This document shows positions 55,773-64,000 of a DNA stretch of 64,000 nt, in pieces. Under the pieces are notes generated by a model. It searched no databases. It worked only from the letters and a program-made list of their open reading frames with translations, and had not been told where the DNA came from. The translations under genes were made by a program, and so were the position numbers. The stretch comes from Tolypeutes matacus (taxonomy: Eukaryota > Chordata > Mammalia > Cingulata > Chlamyphoridae): contig JAKSZT010053881.1 of NCBI GenBank assembly GCA_026826555.1, positions 8,561,021-8,625,020 of the forward strand, written 5' to 3'. Each line of letters opens with the position of its first letter. The first letter of the stretch is position 1.

Positions 55773-56235
55773 TGTGGTGATTTGAAGCTGTAGAAACCCC
55801 AGAAAACATGTTCTTAAATTTAATCCATTCCTGTGGGTGTGAACCCACTGTAAGTGGGACCTTTTGATGAAGTTACTTCAGTTAAGATGTGGCCCATCCC
55901 AATCAGGATGGGTCTTAATACTATTACTGGAGTTATTTAAAAGTGCAATGAAATTCAGACACAGAGAGAAAAAGCCATAGAGAGCAGTCAGAAGCTGAAC
56001 CTGGAAGACAAGTGACCAGGAGATACCACCATGTGCCATGCTTTGTGACAAGCTAAGGACCAAGAATCACCAACAGCCAGCCCCAAAACACCACAGTCTT
56101 TAGGAAGAGAGCATTGTCTCAATGATGCCTTGATTTGGACTTTTTCCCAGCCTCAAACTGTGAGCAAAAAAATAGCCATTGTTTAACCTGACCTACTTCA
56201 TAGCATTTCCTTGAGCAGCCTAGAAAACTAAAACA
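55773..56235 (+). mobile_element. Xenarthran MaLR-like solo LTR
   Basis: 463 bp from TGTGGTGATTTGAAGC to CTAAAACA; same family as 44595-45069 over its whole length. The flanks gaaga (55768-55772) and gaagg (56236-56240) fit a 5-bp target duplication with one change, as expected for ERV-L/MaLR integration. Confidence 0.9.
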
Positions 56236-56240
56236 GAAGG

Positions 56241-56764
56241 CAAAAGGTAAAAACAAAACAACCAACATTGGTTAATACATCAAAATATGGAGGGATGTAT
56301 TTTTTCCCCTTTTCATCTAAAACTACATTTTAAATACATATAAATGAAATACTTTAACTTTCCATAATAAATAGTCTTTCAACTAAAATATTTTCCTTTA
56401 TTTAAAAACAAATTGCCTTATATACTATTGATAAAAGCTTGATTTTGTAATTCCCTTTCAGCTCAAATTGTAAATATTGATTACATACATTACATGCATA
56501 TAAATGAACCTGAAGTCAGACTGCCAGATGAGCATCCCTCATTGTCTTCATCCTCTCTCCTTGACTCTTTTTCTCCTCCTATGTGGGTCTGTTCCCTCAG
56601 TCATATCTCGCTCTTCTCCAAATTTACTCCACCCTTTCACTTCATTCTTTTTTGTATTCCACTACTCAAAAGACTGTATGCCTTTCTTTTTTGTAAAATT
56701 TGAATGCCATAAATCTTATGTAGAGTCTAGAAAGAACTTGAAACCAGACATTTGGTAACACAAT
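56241..56764. other. AT-rich unique sequence
   Basis: About 520 bp; nothing recognised. Confidence 0.4.
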
Positions 56765-56780
56765 TTAATGGTAATAGTTT

Positions 56781-58260
56781 ATTTATTTACTTATTTTTTT
56801 TTAACTTTATTTTGTACATTTAATAATTGAAAACATAAACAATTAAAAACTAAAAAGTAAACACAGATGAATAAATATATACATTTCTCAATTAAATGTT
56901 AATGGATACATGAAAAAAAATTTTTTTTTGAATCAAACAATATATTACACAATATATTTGATTCATAGTAATGTATTCATATAGTATTTGTCCTTTTGTG
57001 TCTGGCTTGCTTCACTCAACATAATGTCCTCCAGGTTCATCCATGTTGCCATATGCTTTATGACTTCATTTCTTTTTTTTTTAACTTTATTTTGTACATT
57101 TAGTAATTGAAAACATAAGCAATTAAAAACTAAAAAGTAAACACAGATGAATAAATATATACATTTCTCAATTAAATGTAATGGATACATGTAAATTTTT
57201 TGTGTGTGTGTGTGAATATATTTTACACAATATATTTGGTTCATAGTAATGCATTCATACAGTATTTGTCCTTTTGTGTCTGGCTTGCTTCACTCAACAT
57301 AATGTCCTCCAGGTACATCCATGTTGCCATATGCTTTATGACTTCATTTCTTCTTACAGCTGCATAATATTCCATCGTGTGAATAGACCACAATTTGTTT
57401 ATCCATTCATCTGTTGATGGACACCTGGGTTGTTTCCAACTTTTGGCAATGGTGAATAATGTGGCTATGAACATCAGTGTGCAGATGTCTGTTCGTGTCA
57501 CTGCTCTCAGTTCTTCTGGGTATATACCCAGTAGTGGTATTGCAGGGTCACATGGCAAGTCTATATTCAACTTCTTTAGGAACTGCCAAACAGTCCTCCA
57601 TAGTGGTTGTATCATCCTGCATTCCTACCAACAGTGAAGAAGAGTTCCTATCTCTCCACATCCTCTCCAACACTTGTAGTTCTCTGTCTTTTTAATAGTG
57701 GCCATTCTCATAGGTGTGAAATGATATCTCATTGGAGTTTTGATTTGCATTTCCCTAATCATGAGCGATGTTGAGCATTTCTTCATGTGTTTTTTTGCCA
57801 TTTGTATTTTTTCTTCAGAGAAATGTCTATTCAAGTCTTTGGCCCATTTTTTNNNNNNNNNNATTTTTTAATTGGGTCATTTGTCTTTTTATTGTTGAGT
57901 TGTAACATCTCTTTATATATCCTAGATATTAAACCCTTATCAGATATGTGATTTCCAAATATTTTTTCCCATTGAGTTGGCTGCCTCTTCACCCTTCTGA
58001 CAAATTCCTGTGAGGTGCAAAAGTGTTTAATTTTGAGGAGGTCCCATTTATCTAATTTTTCTTTTGTTGCACGTGCTTTGGGTGTGAGGTCCAAGAAACC
58101 ACCACCTACTACAAGGTCTTGAAGATGTTTCCCTACATTTTCTTCCAGTAGTTTTATGGTCCTGGCTTTTATATTTAGATCTTTGATCCATTTTGAGTTG
58201 ATTCTTGTATAGGGTCCTCCTTCATTCTTTTGGTTATAGATATCCAGTTCTCCCAACACC
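56781..58260 (-). mobile_element. Young 5'-truncated L1 with duplicated 3' end
   Basis: Perfect 16-bp target duplication, ttaatggtaatagttt, at 56765-56780 and 58261-58276. On the minus strand it holds the last part of ORF2, a 3' UTR, then a second copy of the ORF2 end plus 3' UTR (units 57081-57352 and 56801-57073, period 280 bp), and an A-rich end. A ten-N gap lies at 57853-57862. Confidence 0.95.
57241..58259 (-). pseudogene. L1 ORF2p C-terminal region, broken
   Basis: Minus-strand frames give conserved L1 ORF2p text: [20 protein letters not shown] and the following [20 protein letters not shown] (58259-57831), then [11 protein letters not shown] ending in a stop at 57625-57627, then PAIPLLGIYPEE and WINKLWSIHTMEYYAAVRRN to the natural C-terminus at 57241. 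The stop replaces one tryptophan of the usual HCWWEC motif, and ten N interrupt the frame. It lacks the endonuclease and most of the polymerase, so it cannot act. Confidence 0.93.
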
Positions 58261-58276
58261 TTAATGGTAATAGTTT

Positions 58277-58719
58277 TTAAAGTCCTTGATAACTTTGAAG
58301 TCCCATATATATTTTTTGCATTCTGAATCTATGAGCCCCCCTGAAACATGACTTGGTCACATTCATCTTTCTAGCACTAGCTCATGATACAATGGATAGC
58401 ATGCAGCAACTATTCAATCACTATTTGTTGTTGAATAAAACAATAAGATATTTGACTGTTTTGAAACAGTAATGAATAGCAAGCGCATTCTAATCTACAT
58501 ACACTACAATATATGTTTGCAATATTTCAAAAGTATAAGTGTAGCAACAACTATGGGTAAAATTGTGGCTAGAATTGAACCATTATGGCTCATAGCTAGA
58601 AACAAATTCCTTAATACGTTGGAAGAAGTGGGTGGAGTGAAGTACATTTTACATTTCTGATCAAACAATAAAACATTTACAAGAGTGAGCATGAGAGAAA
58701 GCCCTTAAGATTAGGAACC
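58277..58719. other. AT-rich unassigned sequence
   Basis: About 440 bp; nothing recognised. Confidence 0.4.
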
Positions 58720-58880
58720 GAAGTAGGAAAAGCATGGAACCAACCTGAGTTCCAGTTCTGGTTCTAACAATGAGCTGAACCATGGGCAAGTAATTTAATA
58801 TTTGGGGGGCTCAGTTTTCTGTTCTGTAAGTTGAAGTTTTGAACTATAATCTCTAAGGTTCTTTAACTGTACTGTTCAAT
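58720..58880 (-). mobile_element. MIR SINE fragment
   Basis: 'gagttccagttctggttcta', 'catgggcaagtaatttaata' and 'ggggctcagttttctgttct' match reverse MIR. Confidence 0.65.
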
Positions 58881-59650
58881 TATTTCTCTTGTTTACAAAT
58901 ATATTAGATAGCAACAAAAAGAAAAAAAAGTAATTTTAAAAATGATGAAACTCATGTAGTAAGTTGGTCATTAGAAAAGGTTGTGGTAAAATTCCTTTAG
59001 CTTTTTTTTTTTTTTTCATTTTCTAGTTTCTAAATGGTAAAAGGTTTAAGTTTCCAAACTGATCAATATAGAAACTGAAAAAAAGGATAACTTTATTGTA
59101 AATATAGTTTCTAAAGGATTGAAGCCATCTACTGTCATAAGGAGGTACTTCAGGCAAAATGCTAATGGCTTAATTTTAATTCCTTTTTAAAAAAATTTAC
59201 AGCAACAACATATAATATGTAAGGGCAACTTTATGCACATTTTTCTAAATCTTTCAGAATACTCTGGGTTTTCTTTGTTTCTCTTGTTTTGCTGAAGTAT
59301 GTTGAGATTTTTAAGGCATATATTAGTTTAGGGAAAGGTTTCCAAATTGAAATGTGAAAATAAACAGGACAAAGATTGCTCTTTAGAATTATCTGCTTTT
59401 ATTTATGTTAATTAAAACAAAACTCTAGTGCCTTTAAGTACCTCTACACAAAAAATATCCAGTTGATAAATGAGAATTATAATTTACACAGTTGGTAAAG
59501 GAAATGTATACTGAAAGGTAATTAAACAAGCGCTATCAGCATATTGTATTTAAAATAGGAAATACATGTGCAGAAAACCAAGTAATGATCATTACTCTTA
59601 CATTTATCTTCTGGAACAGATTCTCTTAATATCGCCTCCTTTTCTTTCCA
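58881..59650. other. AT-rich unique sequence
   Basis: About 770 bp; short T run at about 59001-59016. Nothing recognised. Confidence 0.4.
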
Positions 59651-59654
59651 CCTT

Positions 59655-59825
59655 AAGCAAGTGCTTCTCAAGCTCTAATGTATACATATGCACCTGGAGA
59701 TCTTGTTTAAAATGCAGATTCTGATTCATAAAGTCTGGTGTGAGGCCAGATTTGATGCATTTCTAACCAGCTCCCCGGAGATTCCCATGTTACTAGTCTT
59801 GGTTCAGATTTTGAATAGCAAGGCC
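59655..59825. mobile_element. MER5A-like DNA transposon
   Basis: 'agtgcttctcaagctctaat', 'atgcacctggagatcttgtt', 'aaaatgcagattctgattca' and 'tttgatgcatttctaaccag' follow MER5A across most of its length. Confidence 0.75.
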
Positions 59826-60667
59826 TTTAACTATTGGCAGCCAGTAGTTGAAATGCCAAAAAAATAAGCAGTACCAACTTTTTCCCTTTTTTTTCCCCCA
59901 CCAACTAACCAAAACCCATACTGACATTCTTAGCTTACTCTGGGCTATTTCCTTTGCCCTGACTTTCTTCTAACTGGTACCTTCTCTATTTTCACAAAAA
60001 TAGAATTTCTTAAATACAGACACCTGTTTTTTTAAAATTTAGGATTCCATAGGTAAGTATCCATTTAATTCCTAGGCTAGAAGTCCTCAAAAAGTGATTC
60101 CTACCATGCTTGATGAGGGTGTTTTCTAGAAATGGGATCATGGTAAAGAGACTCTTTGTATGACTCTAACTAAGGAGTAAATTGTGCCAAAACCTAAAAC
60201 TGTGAATAATTTAATAATCATTTGTTTGGCTTTAGAATGTATTATAATGGGATTTGAAGATTTGTTTTCTAATTACATTTTAATTAAGGTAATATTAAAA
60301 TAAATTTGTATTCTCAGAACATACACAAACTAATAGTGTTGGTGAGAAGGGGATCAAAGGAAAAAAGATCTGCCTGAAAGCATTAGAAAGTGTATGTAGG
60401 ATGGAGGATAAAATTTGTTCTGTGGACGATGCATCTGTGGAAAATCAAGAGTTCATTTGTTAAGTTCAATGCAACTGGGTCTCAATTTAATACAGATGAA
60501 TATTGTATTATTTGACTCCTTCCCAATGGGTCATTTAAACTCTTGTTGAGGACCATTTTGATTAAGAGAAAAAAAATTTTTTTTTAATTTAACCCAACAA
60601 ATATGTTTATGAAAAGTTCTATTGTATGGCTTATTCTATATGAATAAATAAACCTGATATATTTAAA
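59826..60667. other. AT-rich unique sequence
   Basis: About 840 bp; nothing recognised. Confidence 0.4.
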
Positions 60668-60671
60668 ACTT

Positions 60672-61141
60672 TGTTGTGGAAGACAAAACTCAATGACAAT
60701 GAGAAACCCAAACGGCACTCAGAGAGGCGGAGGAACTAATTTTTATTACGCGTGGGCCCAGAGGAGAGTCAAGTCTCCAAAAATTTAAGCCCCAAGCCTT
60801 GGCTTACATGAGTTTATATAGGGGTCATTCGCTGGCAAGTTTTTTATCACACAGGCTAATTCTTTAAGTAAGCGGGCAGGAAGGGTTTACAGAAGCAGAA
60901 GTGTGAGTTAGCATATCTTTTTAAAACAGAGGCCTTCAGTTGCAGGGAGGACAGGAACTTTTGTTTTCTTAAAGTTATGGGTCTCAGTATAAGGGGTGAG
61001 GGGAGTGTAGCCACTATCTTTCCAAGGTTGTAGGTTTTAGTTAAGGGGGAGGAGAGAGTGCTGTTATCTTCTTAAAACTGTGGGTCTCAGCTAACGAGGA
61101 GGAGAGAGTACTGTTAAAGTGCAGCAGCAATTTCTTCATCA
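60672..61141 (-). mobile_element. ERV solo LTR, probably class I
   Basis: 470 bp; on the minus strand it runs from TGATGAAGAAATTGC to CTTCCACAACA. The flanks show a 4-bp duplication, actt (60668-60671 and 61142-61145), typical of gammaretrovirus-like ERVs. Minus-strand TATA at plus 60811-60821 ('gtttatatagg') precedes AATAAA (plus 60742-60747) by about 65 bp, a normal spacing for U3-R. No internal region. Confidence 0.8.
60968..61120. repeat. Three ~50-bp repeats in the LTR U3
   Basis: Units at 60968-61020, 61021-61070 and 61071-61120 share 'gggtctcag' or 'aggttttag' followed by purine-rich 'gaggagagagt' and 'tatctt'. Tandem U3 repeats of this size are common enhancer blocks in gammaretroviral LTRs. 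Confidence 0.8.
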
Positions 61142-61145
61142 ACTT

Positions 61146-61489
61146 AACTTACAAAATAGAAAACCTTAGAGTTAGGTTATTATTCACTTCATAAAAGGAA
61201 TGGCTAGCCATTGGACTCCTTTAAGTGATTAGTACATGAAAGAGGATTTTTAAAAACCATCTTTTGCTTATAATATTAATAATTAAGTAAAAAATGAGAA
61301 CATAAAATACTGGTCAGGTTAAAGAGAAAAGAGCATTCTCATGAATGAAACAGGATTTTGAGTTACATATAATTAACTTACACATAATTTTGCAGGTAAA
61401 CACTTGCATAAAGTGAGGCATGTCTATAACATTGTCAATTTGCCATTTGTTTTGATTACATAGGAGGTAAACCTATTATTTACCAAGTG
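61146..61489. other. Unique AT-rich sequence
   Basis: About 340 bp; nothing recognised. Confidence 0.4.
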
Positions 61490-61625
61490 TTTCCCAAACT
61501 GGCCTGAGCATAAGAACCACCTGGTATGCTTGCTAAACTATAGAATTCCCAGTTCCTCTCTTGGAGAATCTGAATTAGTAGATCTGAGGACAGGACCAGG
61601 AATTTGTATATTTAATATATTATCC
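61490..61625. mobile_element. MER5-like fragment
   Basis: 'gtgtttcccaaactggcctg', 'cataagaaccacctggtatg' and 'gagaatctgaattagtagat' resemble the first part of MER5A. Confidence 0.6.
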
Positions 61626-61669
61626 ATGTTTCTTATCATCAGTCAAGTCTACTGAATAAGGCTTGGGTT

Positions 61670-62320
61670 TCTTAGCTTAGCATCAGACCTTCCATGGTCT
61701 GGCCTTACGGTAATTTCAAATTTATCTCCTACAACATTGACCTTTGTCTCAAAGTACCTATTCATTATTCCCCAAAGGGTAATTTCCAACCTTGGAGCTT
61801 TGCTCAGGCTGTTCCCTCTGCTTAGAATGTTCTTTTCTCAAATCTTTGTCCATCAAAATCCTATTCATCTTCCAAGGTTCACCTAAAACTTTAACTTTTG
61901 TAGAAAGGCTTCCCTGGTCCCATGGCCCATATTATAGTCTCTCTCCTATGTATTCTCACAATTCCTTAAACTTTTGTTATAGTGATTGTCAAAGTGTGGT
62001 CTCTGTACCAGAAGCATCAGCATCACCTGGGAACCTATTAGAAATGCAAATTCTCAGGTCCCACACTGGACCTATTGTCAGAAACTGAGTGTGGAACCCA
62101 GCAATCTTGTTTTCAAACAAGCCTCTGAGGTATTCTGATGCACCCTTCAAGTGTGAGAACCACGGATGGAATGTACTTTACATTTTATTATTATTTAACT
62201 TCTGTATTAGAATATAAAGTAAGTTCCACGAGAACAGAATCCAGGTTTTCATCCTTTGTATGCTTTGCAGTGCCAAGTACAGTGCTTTTCATTTAGCAGA
62301 TTACAGTAAGTCTAGTTGGA
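61670..62320 (+). mobile_element. L2 LINE 3' end, split by MER5A
   Basis: Sense L2: 'ttgctcaggctgttccctct', 'gcttagaatgttcttttctc', 'ttccaaggttcacctaaaac', 'agaaaggcttccctggtccc', then after the MER5A 'agaatataaagtaagttcca' and 'gccaagtacagtgcttttca'. The two halves are consecutive in the consensus, so the MER5A arrived later. Confidence 0.88.
61980..62165. mobile_element. MER5A-like DNA transposon inside L2
   Basis: Near full length: 'agtgattgtcaaagtgtggt', 'agcatcagcatcacctggga', 'ttagaaatgcaaattctcag', 'cagcaatcttgttttcaaac' and 'gtgtgagaaccacgg'. Both terminal inverted-repeat regions can be seen. Confidence 0.88.
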
Positions 62321-64000
62321 TTATTTTGTTAGTGTCAAAGTCTATGTATAGAAAATGAGCAGACTGTAGCACTAGTTTTTCATTTTAACGGTGTTTAATA
62401 ACCTTTAAGGGTTGTAACATGACTGATTCCATTTTAAAAACATACCAATTGTGAAGATAACTAAAATAAATTGGTTGCCCTTATTTATCAACATAGAGAC
62501 ACTGACTCTAATTTTTGTTCTAAGCTTTGTATCTATGTTTAATATATATCATGCTTCATAAATGTTTACTAATAATGACAATAATCTCATGTGGAAGTTT
62601 CTCCTCTCCTTTACTTCTCTTATCTTTAAGGCTTTTAGACTTACAGAAAAAAAATATTTTCTAAAATTTTAAAAGTGAGCTTCAACTTCACACTGTATCT
62701 ATAAATACATTAGGTAATAAATATTGCTTAGAGTACCTATGTACTACTCAGCAATAAATAAGTTTGAGATATAGTTCATTGAAAAATAATGCATAATACC
62801 TTTTTTGCTACAGTAAAAGTAAAAAAAAGTTTTAGAATTCCCCACATTGAAAAATAGGAATCTATATTGATTAATATTTTATTTATTTTTGCTCAAAGTT
62901 ATATAACAACAGGTTCAATTAGCCATTGGATTCTTAAACATCTTTAAAAAAACAAAAGATATGAGAACAATATTGGTGAATAATCCATAAAATAGATTCA
63001 CTCTCCTAGCATTATTTTGTTTTTACAGAATACCTCTCTTGTTAAGAAAATATAAAAGCGAACTTTTAAGAAGGTTCTTGTCAAAATCTAATCAAAACCC
63101 AAGTAATAACCAAATAATTGTTTCTAAGTGCAACTTAATTATCAGCTTGGAAACAAAGCCAGTGTAAAAGTGTTTTTCAAGAAGTTACAATATAACAGGA
63201 AGATAAATCAGTCCAAATATTTAGTTGCAAAAATGTTGATAAAAATATCAAATTCAAGAGAAAAATAATGACCAATTATGAATTACTTTTAAAAAATAAA
63301 AAGCAGGATTTGTGATTATGTCTCTTTATACTTTATCTTATTAATATAAGAAGGATTTTTTTGGCTTGTTTTAAAAAATGCCATCAAATATTCCCAGAAA
63401 AGCCTTCATTTCAGCAGTTCCATCATCAGGATGATACCTACTGGGAAAAAAATGCAAACCTAAAAATAACTCTTATATCATACAAAAAATTTTAAATACA
63501 TAATAAGTATTGTAATAATAAATACAAAATTGATAAATGAAGATTACTGTGAGGTTAATAATACATTAAATGACCTTCAATATGTATAATCTGTAGGAAG
63601 TCTGTGGGGGGAATATGCATCCTCTATAAACTGTCAAAGGTAGGGACCAAGTTTTTTAGATATTTCTTTAAATATACTGGAAAGTAATGCCATTTAATCA
63701 AAGTGTGAACAGGTTTCTAATCTTTACTTTTCAAAGAGGAGAGAGAAACTGCTAGACAATTACTCATAAAAGTAGCCAGGAGTGAGGGTACTGATTAAAC
63801 TTAACCTGACTTTTTCATTATATCTTTAAAATTGTTAAAGAATTGGTTGGCTAAAATACAACTTTAATTTGAAGAATTAACTGAGCTCATGTGGGTTTCT
63901 CAAATGACTTTAAATTTTATATAATCAATATACTGTATTCAAATCAGTAAAAAGTTTATCAATGCAATGTAATGTTTTAAATAATAGCATCAAACGTATA
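62321..64000. other. AT-rich unique sequence to the window end
   Basis: About 1.7 kb, strongly AT-rich, with no recognised repeat and no open frame above about 60 codons. Confidence 0.4.

Noticed and set aside
1..64000. CRISPR arrays, operons, bacterial promoters, rRNA
   Set aside because: Nothing of this kind is present; the repeats are eukaryotic retrotransposons.

Overview
The window is repeat-rich mammalian nuclear DNA with no recognisable host protein-coding exon. It reads as intergenic or deep-intronic sequence. The strongest clue to the organism is a tRNA-related SINE present in at least thirteen copies. Its head carries the motif 'gtggctcaag' and a B-box of the type 'ggttcrattcc', and it matches what I know as the DAS-SINE of xenarthrans (armadillos, sloths, anteaters). 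Armadillo is my best guess; a sloth or anteater cannot be excluded from this sequence alone. Two runs of exactly ten N (19257-19266 and 57853-57862) show that it comes from a draft assembly.

Layout. 1-14.2 kb: old repeats (MER5A, MIR, L2, an MLT1-type LTR, antisense L1 3' ends), a solo LTR at 9.5-10.1 kb, several SINEs, and unique DNA that includes a short CpG-rich block near 12 kb. 14.2-19.9 kb: one long antisense L1 with recognisable ORF1 and ORF2 remnants, peppered with later SINEs. 19.9-30.9 kb: L2/MIR fragments and mostly unique DNA. 30.9-33.4 kb: a complete LTR-internal-LTR element of MaLR type in reverse orientation, with an uninterrupted 427-codon ORF. 33.6-38.5 kb: L2, an L1 3' end, a SINE, and an LTR-like segment bracketed by 93-bp direct repeats. 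38.5-44 kb: a long block almost free of mobile elements. 44-56.3 kb: two near-full-length solo LTRs of one family, a betaretrovirus-like solo LTR, a short young L1 insertion, an MLT1-type LTR and three SINEs. 56.8-58.3 kb: a young 5'-truncated L1 with a 16-bp target-site duplication and a tandemly duplicated 3' end. 58.3-64 kb: unique DNA, MER5A and L2 copies, and an ERV solo LTR at 60.7 kb with three ~50-bp repeats in its U3.

Nothing here works together as an operon or pathway. The functional logic is that of retrotransposition: SINEs riding on L1 machinery (target duplications, A-rich tails), and non-autonomous MaLR elements that probably rely on ERV-L enzymes. The most unusual object is the MaLR element at 30883-33444. 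Its internal region keeps one long ORF, and the second half of that ORF is built from in-frame 60-bp (20-residue) tandem repeats. Family names for repeats come from recall of consensus sequences, not from a search.
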